Source of the DNA: Hetaerina americana
Lineage: Eukaryota; Arthropoda; Insecta; Odonata; Calopterygidae
Assembly: GCA_022747635.1 (NCBI GenBank)
Contig: JAKTNV010000004.1
Coordinates: forward strand, 19,635,969 to 19,699,968
Length of the DNA stretch: 64,000 nt
Reading direction: 5' to 3'
Part shown: in pieces, positions 24,359 through 38,253 of the stretch
How the letters are laid out: every line of letters begins with the position of its first letter
How positions within the stretch are numbered: position 1 is the first letter of the stretch
Translations under genes and position numbers: made by a program
Notes under the pieces: model-generated
Told to the model about the DNA's origin: nothing
Databases searched by the model: none
The model's input: the letters and a program-made list of their open reading frames with translations, nothing else

Positions 24359-26364
24359 CAGGTTGTAAACTAAACATTCTCCACGTATCTCTTTTGTCAA
24401 AGTTTTACGAACTATTTTGAGGGCTCTGTTTCATTTCCATTCTTCTATTGCTGTCATCTTTGTTAATGCATCGTGGGGATGAAACTCTTCAGAGGATTCT
24501 TTTGTCGGGGATTTCCCATTGAGCATCTCCGAGAAAAATCTTTTTTGACTCATTTTCCGAATAAGGGGAGTGAATAATATAATATCTCTTGTGTATTGCT
24601 TAAGAAAACGTTTCTTATTGGAAATTCCTCACAGAGGCTGAATTTCCTAAACTAGACATGTCCATATTTTGTCTTCGAATAGAAACTCTTTATTTTGAAT
24701 TTTAGAAATTCATTACTGGTTAGAATGTGTATGATTTAATAGAAATTAATTTGAGAAAGACAGTATTAAAGCCTAGGCAGAGTGAAAGAAAAATTGTAGA
24801 TCTTGATTCCTCAATCAGCATTTTTTTCTTTTCCCCAAATAACCGTGAGTGTTCAGAAACGTAACACCATTCTTTTTCAGATACGAATTTCTTCTCCAAC
24901 GAAGCATTTTCGCTAGTGCGTTTTCTCTTGCGCTTTTACCGATGCAGGCAAATCTAATCTGTCGTCTACGTTTTTGAGGGGTTTTACAATTAATCCCTAC
25001 CCTGCTAGATTTTGGAAAAACACATTTATTATTTTTGACATTAAGAGAGAGTATAGGTGACTTTTAGGGCCCTTTTTAAGGATTGAAACTTTAATTTCAT
25101 TACCATATTGAATCTTCTTTACGGTAATATGGGTGGTAAAAGGTGTTATGACTTAAAGAAGTGCTTAGAAATATGTGATTAGATGCAATCAATATTTGAT
25201 ATATTGCTTTAAATAAAGATAAAAACAAGAGTCGTTTATTGTTATTAAGGAAAGAGTGAGCGTTAATTAGGAGCATGGGGAGTATGTCGTGGCAGGTGTT
25301 ATTGTTTTACAAGACAGAGCTAGTAGTTCCAAGTGCTCTGAAAATTGTGTTGCGTATTGCGCTATTTCATAGGGGACGCCAACGGATATCAATATAATTA
25401 TAAGCGAAAAACCTTGCATTTGTCAATCGCCATATGATAGCCCTAACATCAATGCCGATTTGCGTTCGAGATAAATCAAAGGGTGTTCCATTCATTTGGC
25501 ATATTGGGTGCAACTCATACAGAGGGGGGAGCAAGGGCCTGCAGGATAATTGCGACCTTTCCTGCAGAATGTTGCCTTTGCCATTACACATTCGTCTCTC
25601 TCGTTTCTCGATTATGTTTTCCTGTTCGGCCGGTGGTCAGGCTTCGCTGACGGGGTCACCGTCGTCGGACGTACGCTCAGATTAAAATCACTGAGGCTCG
25701 TTTCATGTTTTCGCAAGGTCAGGATATCGCATGGCTTGGCGAACAGGGACGTCAATGGAACGAAAGCGAGGTCGAGCACCAACAAGCTCTTTTGAATCGA
25801 TGGTCCATCAATCTTTCGTAAGATAAGTCATCTCGCTTGCACTGAAAGTCAGTAATTAATGGTAGGTACAACCCATGTTCAATTTCTCTTACCCAGTCGC
25901 CATTATTGCTTTTAAACCCGTTGAAATTTTATCAAAGTCTCTTTGTTCTCGGAAGAATATATGAATACAAACCCTGCTTTTACAAATACAATTTTGTCAT
26001 TTTGTGTGCATACAAAGGGTGACGGTTTTGTTTTCTTCATTCAAGTTGCTGAATTGGCTTTCTTTCCCATAACGAGTTGTTGGGACTCTCTTTGCCTCGT
26101 ATTGAATTATTTGTGTTGTTGCCACAAATACCCGACGAATTCGGAAAAAAAATGTCTGTTGATCTTTATGCCGTGTTCATACTTGTGGGTATCACTGCTT
26201 TAATTGTGTACTTCTCCGCCGAAGGTATGTTTTGATTGCTTGGGGCAAGTGTATGTAGTCTTAGATTAGCCCGTGAAATTCACTATTCCGGGTCAGGGGT
26301 TTTGTTCAGTTTCACGTGAAATCCGGATACTCAGAAAATAGCTCTTCTTTTATTAAACTAAAGG

Positions 26365-26450
26365 GCCTCCGCCTTGCCAGATTTGGATCTCGGGTTCTTC
26401 TGAGTCGCTGAACACCCTATCCACTACGCTTCTAAACCACCTACCGTTCA
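26365..26450 (-). mobile_element. Decayed tRNA-like SINE head
   Basis: On the minus strand an A-box-like TAGCGTAGTGG-type stretch (AGAAGCGTAGTGGATAGGG) is followed by GATCCAAATC, resembling a degenerate B box. No second copy is seen in the window, so the call rests on the promoter boxes alone. Confidence 0.3.
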
Positions 26451-27660
26451 TATTGTACGGTACAACATATTCTATGTATTCAATACGTTTTTATGATGTT
26501 GTTCTCTAATACACGTAGTAAAATAACAGCGGGTGCAGTTAAAATATTCAAATTTGTTGGCATGTACAATATTTTGTAACATTTTTGCCTTATCTATAGT
26601 TTTATACGTTGAAATTAAGGTTTCACTAGTTTTCGTTATTCACATCGTCATTGGAAGGAGTTGTAGGATTCCTCACTCCTCCCGTTTCCAGCGTTACAAT
26701 GTCGCTGGAAAATTTTGAATTTTTGGATGTTTAATTAGTCCATAATTATTATACTCGACACTCCAAATGGATGAAAATACTATGTTTTCAGATTAGTTTA
26801 ACTCTTGATGTGGGTCGAACTTGGCTTGCACCCAGCTAGTTACCAGTAATGTTTGCTTTCACTTTCTTTCACCGAGGCCCCTTTGTTGATTTTCGATCGC
26901 TCAAGGTTTGATAGGAAGTTTTCCGACTTTTATTTAAAAAAATAAAATACTTGAAAGTAATTGAGTGAATATGTTCTGAACGAGATTCCCGCAATTGTAT
27001 TCGCTTATTTTTGCTCTTTGCACCTCTTCACTTAGTATAGGCTAAAATGATTATCTCTCTCCCAATTCTTCGGGTGCGAGATTAAATGTTACATTGCATA
27101 GTGAACTCGTTTTTCCGTTGTTAACACCTCTTTATTTTCTAGCTGCTTCCTCTGTTCAAGAGCAGCGTAACCATTGCGTTGTTTGCCACGGTGCGTAAGT
27201 CCTCGCTTGGGGGACGGGGGACGTCCTGCGTGAATGCAGCGACGTAATCGGGCGGGGAAAAAATGAAATGAAAATAAACAGTAAAAAACCCCAGGACGGG
27301 ATTCGCCTTGACCGGTTTGCGAACCCGGACATTCCTTCGCGGAGGGTGAATTTTTCTTCATCCTCACGGGGGTCTCTTTGAGAGGTGATTTTCTTCTTGT
27401 GTCATCTTTTTTAGTCCTCTGCAACCACCGCAACCTCGTGATGCGGACTCCAGGTTTCGTCGTGTTGGTTTTTCTAGCTCCAATCCACACACCCGCACCT
27501 GTCTGTACTTTTCTATGCTACTTGCTTCCATTGTGAATGAAAAAGACGAGTATTTCATAATCGATTGCGTAAAAGTAGTAACTATTGCCTATTCGAAAGT
27601 TTGCAGCCCCCTAGATAGTTTCTAAAAGTGCATGCCAGTTATTTTTAGGAGCCCCGTTGT

Positions 27661-27694
27661 GTGTGTGTGTGTATGTATATATATATATATATAC
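27661..27694. repeat. (GT)n/(AT)n microsatellite
   Basis: A short GT run passes into alternating TA, then ACAC. It precedes a larger array at 27,751. Confidence 0.85.
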
Positions 27695-27748
27695 ACTTAC
27701 ACACACGCACACATCTAATTACGACGGCCGTGCCATCGAAACATCAAA

Positions 27749-27750
<2 letters not shown>

Positions 27751-27808
<58 letters not shown>
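27751..27808. repeat. (AT)n microsatellite
   Basis: The segment is uninterrupted alternating AT over nearly 60 bases. The open frame of alternating Tyr and Ile across it is an artefact. Confidence 0.95.
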
Positions 27809-27811
<3 letters not shown>

Positions 27812-27974
27812 TTATGTATATACTTACACGCATATGTATCTAGTTTCATCATGTAATGCAGTCCATTTGCAATAAACCCTTTTTTATAGTTTAATAGATA
27901 TGCTGTTGTTCAGCATTTGTCAGAGCATATTTATTGCGTTATGAATTGAAGCAGCGTAATTTTACGCAATTCTC

Positions 27975-27976
<2 letters not shown>

Positions 27977-28041
<65 letters not shown>
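27977..28041. repeat. (AT)n microsatellite
   Basis: The segment is uninterrupted alternating AT over about 65 bases, the second large array within 300 bases. Confidence 0.95.
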
Positions 28042-28043
<2 letters not shown>

Positions 28044-31000
28044 TTTCTAAGAAGTGTTTTTATATACTCATAAAGTGAACTGCTACAAAGAAGGCGCTCC
28101 GGAACGCATATTTATCATTGAGAATAATTATTAATTTCAAGGGAAAGGTCATGTAGATCATCAATTTTTGCTGAAGCACTATGGAGTGATTTGCGCGGAT
28201 GGAATCATTGGTTCCGCCTGTAGAATCGCAAAGAATTTCGCTTTTTCAATTTGTCTTCTGATTTCTCCGGTCTGGCATTTCTTTCCGAAAACTGTTAGTT
28301 GTTTCACCACAAAGGTTCTTGAGCGTTGTGAGGGAATAGACGCCAAAATTGATAAGCTTATTCTCACAAAAAGTCTTTTTTGACGTTCTATCGCGAATCT
28401 GTTTTTTGTGTCCACGTCGTGGGAGTTGTAAATTTTGAAGAGAAAGCCTTGAGATGGAGAGCGAAGTATTTTGTCTTGTTTTCACAGTATCGTGAAATAT
28501 TGAAATTAGAGGCCACCTTACATATTTGATACCACCTTGAAATGCTGCTAATCACCTGCTGAAATTCGGTGAAAATTACCTTTAAGATCAAGCCTTTGGA
28601 GTTATTTTGTATGCTTTCTCATGCCAAAATGTTCGTGATTAACTACCTAAAACATCCGTGTTATGTTAAATCTTAAAAGTGAACATTGTAAATCCACCAA
28701 CGTTCTGTTTTGGCATTTTGATTGTTTTTCATTGTGTGGTGTAATTCGTATTCTGTTAATAATAATTCAATGCATGGGTATCCATTTTCATAAGAATAAA
28801 GTCTACTTGATTATTTCCGATGACAGAGTATGCACTTTAGTCATTTTCAGGAGTGATGGCTTTCAGTTATCGACCCAATTCATATATTTTTGGTGTGTTG
28901 ATTAGACGATTGTCTTATAAAAGCAGATTCTTCGTTATATAACTCTGATTTTCCTATTTTCTCACCTTGATGTGCTTGTCAGCCTAGTTTATCGTATCCA
29001 GTTTCTAATCTCCGGTAATCGATGCTTGTTCCTCGAGATATAAATTTATGTAAGTTTTGACAAAGGCAAACTTAGAGTAATCGTGTCCATCATTTAAGGA
29101 TTTTTCAGGTAAAAAAGTGAAAGCTGTTTGGCTTTGGAAGTTGACTTCAATTAAATAGTGCGTTTGGATAAGGTTAGACGAGACCATCAGCCTTATTGTT
29201 GGCAGTAGACTATGAAATTTACCTTTAGTTTGACGCCAGATGTGTATTATGAGTACTTACAGTCATGAAACAGCGTTGGAGTTAGATATTATTAAATTGC
29301 TTAGTTACTTTAATGCTTTGCGTATTGATTTCCATAGTCCTATTCAAAAATAATTTTCAAAACGAGGCTTGTAATTTATTAAATCCTCAAGATCTTCCTA
29401 CTTAAAATTACATGTCCTTAGTAATGGATTGAATACGTACCTTTTGGAGTACATTGGATTTATTTGAAGGTTTAGAGACGAATTAGGAATGAAGGATTCT
29501 ACGAGTAAGTGCTTATAATAATGATCAAATAGGAAAAGGGCGGTATAAAAAAGAATAGCGATTAGGGTGTGGAGGATTTCCCATTCAGTAGCGTGGAGTG
29601 GATCGCTACCGTTAACCTATATTCGGGTTGAAAGGCCGGAAAGACTATTCAATGAATGCTACGCATGCCAAAATGATAAAATAACTATTTGTTTTGATTT
29701 TATTATGAAGCAACCCCATCCATTAAGTGACATGAGAAACATGATCATAGTATTCGCGTTATACCTACCTCTTTGTGGCATTTCATATTATTTTCTTCGA
29801 GTTACGTAGATGTTTACATTATTGTTCGAATGGATGTCTTCTTGAGGAGGATTGCTCTTGACAAGTGGAATGCGAGGATTCAACTCATCCATCACTCTGG
29901 TGTTGTTGCGCATCACGAGGTTAAGCAGCAAGGGAATGCAGTGACAAAACCTTCTCGCGGGAGGGATCTCCCCCCCAACCCCCCCGTATAGGTTCGCGGG
30001 AAACTCCACGTAAACAGACGCGGGCACGTTCGCGCGAGGCGTGCGAACCCAAAGGCACGCGGTACGAAATCCAACCCCCTCATGCGGCTCGGCTCGACGA
30101 GTGTTTCCCCTTCGAGCGTTGGACTTCTCTCCAGCCCTTTGCTACGGCATGCGAAACTTATTTTTTCAAGTGCCGTGCCCCGGAGTATTTTCTCTCCGCA
30201 CCGATTCTCTTCAGTAAATTTTGCGCCACACGGCGTGGTAAATAGTATGCAGAGAATTTAGAGTTCTCTATATTCAGTCCTCGTGTTGTCGACTCATTCT
30301 CTGGGATTGGTTATTCTCCAGGATTGCATGCCCTTTCGCTCTCCGGGTTGTCTGATGAAACTTCCGTCTTTGATAAAAACACGTGTTATTGTTTCGTCGT
30401 TTTTGTTCCTGGATGATGCTGTTTCTGATTGTTTTTAATTGATCTATCTTCACTGGAATTGATGTACAATGATTGACTGTTCTTTCATCGACAGACTTTT
30501 TATTGGCTCTAACCGTCAAGATGTAGTCGAAATCCGTTCCAATGGAATCCGAAACAAAGGAATAATAGTTATCTGTAAGCCGTCTTCATTTGCGGCATCT
30601 GGCCGCTTTTTTCTGGTAAGTTTAAGTGTCCATCTTTAAGCTTATTGATAGAGATTTGACGGCGTGCAGTGTATATTATAGCAGAACTACAGGCCTCCTA
30701 CCGCTTTTCCTCCTTTGGTCCTAGTTTTTCTCAGAAATTTATTGGGGTCATTGAATGGTAACTTTGAGTAAATATTTTCGGCAATATTTCATTGTTAACG
30801 GCTAATGGAATTCAGTGAATTGCCCACCAGGAAATGCCAAAGCAGAAATCATCATTTCCTTACGAAGGGATTTCTAGAGAGGGGGTCTATATATTTGGGT
30901 GTGGCTTGGTTTTTTGTAATACCATGAGTTTATAGATGGTATTCTCTCGTGCTTCGTTTATCGACCTTTGCCGAGGCTTGGCCTTCATGTGAGACCCAAC

Positions 31001-34000
31001 GAATTGCTCTCTCGATTCACGGTCGAGGCTTCCATTTCTTTGCGTGCGATCCTCAGCTTCAAGGGATGTTGGCTAAGCCAAGCTTGAAGGCTGTGCACTC
31101 CTACGGTGTTCAGGCGCAAAATTAAACTGATTATATGTAACTCTTAAGCAAAGGGAGACGTCGTCTTCGGTGAACAACTGCATTGGTGATTGCATTTTTT
31201 TAAGAAAGTATGAAAGACCAAGCCGTGTTAAATTGGGTGGGCTAACAATAAGATAGGAAGTTTACGGGGAAATTTGAATAACATAGGGATGATAGATGCA
31301 ATATATATTGCGAGTTGACGGAGTGATGAATTAGGTGATATATTGAAAGGAGGACTTAGTGCTATGCGTAAAGCTTGGGAATTTGGAGAGGAAAGGGGGA
31401 AGAGATCAAGAATTTTGATCGTCATGAAGGGAAAAGTAAAGTACGAGGCGCTGGAGAAGGTTTAGGAGGAGAGGTGTTTACATTGTTTTCGGAGTATTTC
31501 GGAAGCTCACTGGGATGTCTGCTGAGTCGTCAGGTGCCGTCCAAAACCTATCTGTACCCAGTAGCCCACCTGTAGTAATAAATGCGGATACGGAACGGGC
31601 ACAGTTTAATTAGCCTGCGGTCGTGGTTCTAGGTGCGGATGTGGCGGATGTATACGCTGCTCAGCTACAGACTCCTCCGTCCCCCGGGACTCCCCACTTG
31701 CGAGGTTCTCCCTACTAACTCCTTCCTCTGCTCCCCCCCGTTCCTTGGCTCGTTTCACGGCTTTTTTTCGCGGGGGTGGCTGAGGGTATTCCTCTCTCTC
31801 CTTCTCTCTTCTCCTCACAAGCAAACCTTCCTCCACTCCCAGGGGAAAGGCTTGGGAGAGGGGGGGAGAGAGGCCGGCTGGTCCGGGAGAGGCCGGCATG
31901 TCCCGCCGCAACAGCCACCGCCGCCATCTCCCCGGCTCGGCGAAGGTCGTCGAACCTCGTCTTCATCGCCCTCCACAGCCTCCCTTTCCCCATTCCACCC
32001 TCACTCCCTGCCTCTCCTTCTCCCGTCCATCCTCTCCCCCGCCCCACCATTATCATCCGCTTCTTCCACCTCACTTTCGCCTGCCCTCTTCTTACACCTC
32101 CATCCTTCTTACACCTCCTCCCCGCCCAGCTCTTCCTACCGCCTCTTCCGCGGCGTACCTTTATGTTCATATTTTATCTCTTACCCCACTCCTCCAGTAC
32201 TGTCTTCGGGAAATATTATTTCTTTCCAATGGCTCCTTTTGATTACTCGCCTATCCGCAACGGGTTTATTCCGTGTGCGTTGATTTTCTTTTGGCCCTTT
32301 CCTCTTCCTTACCTCCTCGTTTCTTCTCTCTTCCCCCCCCCCCCACCCAACCCCCCTTATCCTCAGCTCGCACCCCGAAGGCATAGCTTTTCAGTCGGCC
32401 CTCTTTCATTACGACGCGCACGGTATCTGCGTATCTGCTGCGAGAAGGGTCCATCTCCGCGGTCCCTTCCGCTGAGGTTAAAAAGATGCTGTTCGCTGTC
32501 GTTGAGTTGAAAGCTTAAAAGTTGTGGGAAAACAAATTGAGTTACTCATGTGGGGCCTATCTTGGTTTATGAGGTGGATCGACGGAGATAAGTTTTTCAA
32601 TCGAAGTGTGTTTTTATGAAGTACGAGCATGAGGATTTCATGAGGAAAAATCAAAAACTTTCTTTTGTAATCCGTTTTTTTTGTAACGTCCCAACCCTTT
32701 GATATCGAAAATAACGATCGTGTTAGGTCGGTCGAACCACCGTCAGTGCAGCTCCATTCTGTTCTCTTCCAATAGCGGTCACAGTGTAGTTGGCAATTCT
32801 CCTCGCGTCCCATTTTGTGCAGAAGTATTACGCGATACGAGAATGACGCTTGGAAAATTCCTTTAAAGAATTGCATGTTTTTGAATTCGCTGCGTATCAT
32901 TCGAGATCTGAGTATTCTTCTTTTTTAAGTTTCTCCTTGGCATGTCACCCGCGGTTACTCTCTTTAGCTCTCGAAATTGAGTTCTCAATATCGATTTCGC
33001 TGCTTCATATTGCCGCTTTATGCAAATGATTTGTAAACGATCCCATTATGATTCCATCACGAATGTTTCCCGAGACCATTTGTTTGGATTTCTTATTCCG
33101 CCACGTTTTTATGCAATTTTTTCTCGCGCCTTTTCTCGCCGCGCAGCATGCCAGGGGCGTGTCTTTTCGTATTTCTCTCTCTTTATTCTCGAGCTGGCCA
33201 CACATCAATCATCATTTTTCTATCCCTTGCATTCAAATGCGCTCTTGATGACTTTCACTCTTGATTTTCCGCGAGAGATAGTTGATCCGATCCCTCAGAC
33301 GAATTCTTGTAGCACTCGGTCAAGGCCTCCCTCTCCCTCAGCCAGAGTAAATGCAAGTTGACAGTTGTGCACCACTTGATTTTAAATTTACCAGCACTTG
33401 AAACTCGACGAAATATTTTCTCTACAACTTTATGTAGAAGACCTTGGTTTACTGAGGTATAAAGGACTATTTTCTGGACCGAAACTTTGATTTTTGTTTT
33501 TGATGTTTTCTGTTATCATCAGAAATCGTCTTTTAGATAACTTTTATTCCTCTTTATTGACAAAAGTTGTGTAAAATTTGAAATCCGCCAGTATGGCGAA
33601 CACTTTTCAATTAAATGATTCTTAAATTTTTTACCGTTGATTTTATCAGATTGTCCTTTTTAAATCGAGTTAAATGAATTTTTAAATTCGTTCGGATGTC
33701 GTCATGAGCCTAAATCTTACTCATCGATTTGATAGTGTAGTGTGTGAGATGGGATGCTAAAATCTCGATCAATAGTTTAATAATTTGTTTGGTAAAATGA
33801 AAAAAATATGTGCGTTGATATATTAAGGACCATTATACCTAACTATCAAGCGTCAGCAAATTGTGTAAATAATTCATGTGTGTAATAATAATTCAGCATA
33901 CGCAGAACACCTACGTTGATGTGTTTAGCTTAGGCTTGTGTCTGTTTTTTATATTTTCAAACTGTGCAAAAAATGGAAATCTTGAATATATTATTTTGTT

Positions 34001-34375
34001 CGGGCCATTGTATTTTCCTGGTTGCCAACCTGCTTTTATATATCATACCTTTTTGTGTAAAATCCGTATTTTAACTTGCTGTCTTAGGGAAACTCAAGCT
34101 CCTGGTAAACTTGGATCGTAGGCCTTTGCAGCTATTCATGGAAGCTATGTGCTGTTTTCCTGTTAGGTCCCTAACCTAGTTTTAATTCAAAGCAAATTTG
34201 AGCCTTTAAATAAAACTCCTTACCTTTGAAGCCTCGTATGAAGCCACTGTCTTTTCTATCAACATACTAAACCCCGGGCCATTTCTTTAAGTTTTTACTT
34301 CTTCTCTTTAATTTTTTTCTCATTACTTTTCTCCCTGTTGTTGTTCCTCCGTAATTTAAACTTCATGGGGATCGA
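28042..34375. other. Presumed intron, second part, with GC-rich patches
   Basis: No exon is recognisable. A CpG-rich patch at about 29,940-30,130 and a larger GC- and pyrimidine-rich island at about 31,600-32,520 break the AT-rich background. A candidate fused splice site, ATTTTTCAG followed by GTAAAA, lies near 29,108 but has a weak donor. Confidence 0.35.
31600..32520. other. GC- and pyrimidine-rich island
   Basis: About 900 bases are rich in C and T on the plus strand with scattered CpG. It yields long overlapping low-complexity frames on both strands (Ser, Pro, Leu or Arg, Gly rich). None shows a recognisable domain, so I treat the island as non-coding. It could be an alternative promoter or an enhancer, but nothing proves that. 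Confidence 0.4.
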
Positions 34376-34547
34376 ATTGTGTGGTGGCTAACGTACTGGC
34401 TTCCCACCCAGAGATTCGGGTTCGAATCGGAGGTGGCTAATATTATTCCGTGGCATCCCGACGCCTACTTGAGGTGCTTTCAGGAGAGTTTTCCTAATGG
34501 CACAAATGACCTTAGCTGTCGGTTGCCTCCCCTAAAAAACTACCAAC
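34376..34547 (+). mobile_element. SINE-A related copy, plus strand
   Basis: The head reads TGGTGGCTAACGTACTGG (A box) followed by GGGTTCGAATCGG (B box) at about 34,422-34,434. The 3' end CAAATGACCTTAGCTGTCGG and tail CCTAAAAAACTACC are the reverse complement of the same part of the copy at 34,764. It lacks the middle block of the other SINE-A copies and so represents a shorter subfamily or a deletion form. Confidence 0.7.
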
Positions 34548-34763
34548 TTGAACTTCATAGAGATTAAGCATTGGCCGAGGTTTTACGATGTTTGTGCGCC
34601 ATACTTATATTATCTTCGCCGATAAAGCCGCAGAAAATTTGAATGTTAGATGGATTCATTCGATTGAAAACGTTCGGGTCGCATTAATTCCTTCCAGCGC
34701 CCTGCTTCCGAACGTTTCTATCTTCTATATCACTGGTGCCCATACATCACTGCGAATACTTTG

Positions 34764-34890
34764 GGTAGTAGTAGTAGTTTTGAGGGGAGGCGACCGACAG
34801 CTAAGGTCATTTGCGCCATAGGGGAAGGACAGGAAAGGATGAAGGGTGGAGAGAAACCCGGCGTCGGCATTAGCCTACTCTTTACGAAAG
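34764..34890 (-). mobile_element. SINE-A partial copy, minus strand
   Basis: The tail and body match copies 1 and 4 of SINE-A (GGAGGCGACCGACAGCTAAG, then the GGTGGAGAGAAACCCGGCG core). Similarity stops near 34,890, before the tRNA-like head, so the copy has lost its promoter. It lies about 220 bases from the plus-strand copy in inverted orientation. Confidence 0.7.
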
Positions 34891-36557
34891 CGAATACTTT
34901 GGGGGGGGGGGTCTTAGTTTTCTCCGCACTTGAATTGCTCCCCTGAGTCCACCGGCTTCTTTGATTTCTCTATTCACCTATTCCTTTCCGAAGGAACTTC
35001 ACTGGGCAAGGAGTGAGGTCTATGGGAATTTTTCCCTTTTCGGAACATTTCTTTCTTTGAGTGCAGAACGCTACCAGAGTAGGATTGCCGCCCGGCACTG
35101 GGATTGTACTCGAAGATTTTAAACCAGAATGCTGTTTGATTGCTGTCACAATAAATGCACGTGGGCTAAGAATCTATTAGGAGACGTTTTAATTTCAGGA
35201 ATAATGCCATCGCCATCCATCGTACACCATCTCGTTAGCTAGGATTTCATGCTTTCGATTAAATCTTCGTCTAATTTAAAGAGAACATATTTTAGATTAG
35301 TTGCTGTGAAATTGATCAATGATGGATTACTACCATATTGTCTCTTATCCACGATTGTGTTTAATATAAGTATTATACCGTAGTTCCTTTTACTATAGCT
35401 TCCCCATCCATCATTAAGAACGAATATGGACGCAAAATATTTGATTTCGGAAGTCATTTGACGACGAGTATTAGAATGCCAGAAGGAAAGGTTTTATAAA
35501 TAAAAGCTCTGATATAGTTGAACAAAGAGTTTATATGATTTCGAAGCATAGATTATATTGTTATCTAATATCGGGAACAGCAAAGTTTAAGGAGCCATGA
35601 ACCTATTTCAGTTTCTTATAAGCGCAGGGTCATAAACTTAAGTAAGGTCATTTCCGATAGATTTTCTCCGAGGTGTCCCTTATCTGATTCAAAGTATCAC
35701 AGAATTTTATGATGATATTTAAATGAATCATTTATATTTTTTAAGCTCTACGAAAGGGGCTTTCTTTGACGAAATGTTGAATGCACCTAAACTGTGTGAT
35801 AGAGCTCGGCCAAGTTGGGAAAGTAATGGCCAAATCTCCGACGCCAGAACAAGATGCCAAAACTTGCGACTCCGATTTGAACCGGGAGAGGTGGGGACTC
35901 GAACCATTTCGTGCCAAGTCCTCAGCTCATCTACGTTGTGTGCGTTACGCCGAGATCCGTCAGATTTTCCTCTCCCCCGTCCCCCCTCGCCCACCCCCTG
36001 CGTGACTGATGCCCCCTTTCCTCGTTCCTTTTTCCGATTACCCCGAAGGCCCAACCGCCCGCCCCCGTGGCGGTGGCGACTGGGGGACGGGGGCTTGCGT
36101 CGAGTCCCCTCGGGGAGGGGGGGAGAGTGGAGAGGGAAGCCTTTGATGTGCGCCCCGCGTGAAGTGGAATATCACAGGAGCCTCGAAAACCGCCGCCCCG
36201 ACTCAAGGACGAGTGTGTACAGGTGTTATTTGAGGTGTGTTACTTGAAAGAGCGAAGGGCGTCTCGTTTCTTTTTTTTCTTTGCGCGTATTTTTCCCGCG
36301 TGCCTGAGCATGAAATGGAAAGTGAAAGGGGCGGGGTGTTGTTGAGTAGTGCGCTGATCCAAAAACTTTATCGATTGTGTGATGCAATTAATGCTTTAGT
36401 TCAGTTCTTGGTGCACATAGAATATTACGTGCCTAAGAAGCTTTTATTAAGATAGGTGATCAACAAACAAGCTTAGGTTCCTGCCCTTTACCCTCTTCCA
36501 ATTCTACATATTTGGGTACAAGATAACAACTTCGTTAAGAGTACATTTGATTCACCT

Positions 36558-36848
36558 TGGTTGTAGTTTTTATGGGAGGCGACATCTGAGGTAATTTGCG
36601 CCGTTAAGGATGAATGAGGAAGGAAGGGTGGAGAGAAACCCGGCGTCGGCATTAGCGTACTCTAGTCGAAAGGCGCCAAGGTGTCCGCAGTTTAACGCCC
36701 CATCCAACGGACGTCGCACTCACTCAAAGTGCTCGCCACAAAGCAACTTAAGTAGGGATTCCACTGACAAATATTTGTTGTCTCCGGGATTTGAACGCGG
36801 GCCCTCTCGGTGGGAAGCCTATACGGTAGCCATCACACCATCCCGATC
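36558..36848 (-). mobile_element. SINE-A copy, full length, minus strand
   Basis: It matches copy 1 along its whole length, with the tail AAACTACAACC at the left. On the minus strand the head at the right has GATGGCTACCGTATAGGC (A box) and GCGTTCAAATCC (B box). As in copy 1, the plus strand carries an open frame across the body that only reflects the repeat. Confidence 0.75.
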
Positions 36849-38221
36849 CTATTTGATTCACCTACTGTATCCGACGGTTGTTAATACTACTCTTTGTGAT
36901 AATGAATGAACCGATAGTCTCTGTGATACCGATAAGTCTTCGCTCATCAATAGATTTTTAAGGGCCTTAGAAAACCGATTACAAATCGCTCATGATTTAT
37001 AGGCAACTCAAATGTGCGACTAGAGGTCTATCACCGTCCAGAATAGTCTAGGTCAATAGGTTTATATGAGTGCAGATACACCACGTCTTTGGTACATTTG
37101 AAACGTTAATTTTGATTATGAATTGATTTTCTCAACTTCGATGTTGTGTCATACTCAATGAAGATGTAGTCAATTCTTTTTCAAAGACAGAGGTTTCCAA
37201 TCTGATCACTCAGTGGGGAGGCATGAAAACGTGTATTTAGAAAAGATAAATATTTTGAAAAATAAGTGCAAAGATAAATCATTGCAGCTGTAGTAATTTA
37301 GCACCATCATCATTTCCATCAATCCAAACTCAATGCAAACTATGCATCCAATTCCTGAACTAAAACTTTTGAAACATGCTTACTGAGGTTTGAAACTCAG
37401 AAAATTTCTTCTCGCTGCAAATCTTAGTAACACAGCTCTTATGCTCAAAAATTTGCATGTCTGTCTTGTCTTCGCTCCATTTTTCAGTACACAGTGTAAA
37501 TGCACGTTTGATGATCATTACCTTTTTTTATTGAAGACCTCCAATTGATGTTGAAGGACGTGAGATTTACCATATTATTTCCGCACAGACCATGTACACT
37601 GTTCTCCATGATCGAGCAATAAGCCGTGTTTGAAACTCCATTATAACCACTCCGAACAAGACCGGCGTCTAACGCAATATCTTCCACCAAAAGAACAGCC
37701 GCTTGGAAAATTGTTTCCTTCACGCACACACCCAGTCCCAATTAGAAAAAGGGTTTGCACATATATTCCCTACAGGCCTTCCATTTTTTTACCGTACATT
37801 TACGAACAAGGAAGGCTATCGGGGAACAGATGAGTCTTTAGTAATAACTTCGAGTAATAACCCGATGTCCGCCTTCCATAGTTGCGTCCGCTTGGATTTG
37901 CTAGCGACAGGAAGCTAAATCCCCATTATCTCGGCCGTGCTGAGTTCGATTGTCGGTACAGGAAGTGGCGTTGTGGTCGCGTAATCGTGCGACTCGGGCT
38001 CAAATGATTTGACATGTTTTTTCTTCTGCCTTCCGCTTTTGATATCCACGGTGCTTTATCGGTGAAAGATTTTTTTAGGTTTGCGAATATTTCTATTAAT
38101 GTTATCTGCTACTTTGGATTGGCCCACTATGTTGGAAGAGGAATAGACGAAGCACTTATAATTTCTACTAAAATGTTTTCAGTGCTATGGTAGTATTAAA
38201 ATTTTATTGGAAATTACAAGT
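36849..38221. other. No gene seen
   Basis: The stretch is AT-rich with chance frames only. Around 37,960-38,000 there is a weak tRNA-like stretch (GTGGTCGCGTAATCGTG then GGGCTCAAAT), too degenerate to call. Confidence 0.35.
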
Positions 38222-38253
38222 TTTGTATATGTATATTATATATATGTGTGTGC

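Larger units (their letters stand above)
18259..27650 (+). other. Presumed intron, first part
   Basis: Starting with the donor GTGAGTAG, this stretch is AT-rich and without recognisable exons. It holds a 30-bp tandem duplication (24,299-24,358) and a decayed tRNA-like SINE head (26,365-26,450). GAGGTGAGTCAT occurs twice (about 20,353 and 21,721), each time as a donor-like site without a good upstream exon. Short open frames on both strands look like chance. Confidence 0.4.

Noticed and set aside
31606..32510. Frames up to 244 codons on both strands
   Set aside because: They are low-complexity Ser/Pro/Leu or Arg/Gly sequence in a C/T-rich island; length is explained by composition.
35860..35960. 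tRNA-like SINE head on the minus strand (GGTTCGAGTCCCC)
   Set aside because: A B-box-like match exists, but the A box is unconvincing and no body, tail or second copy supports it.
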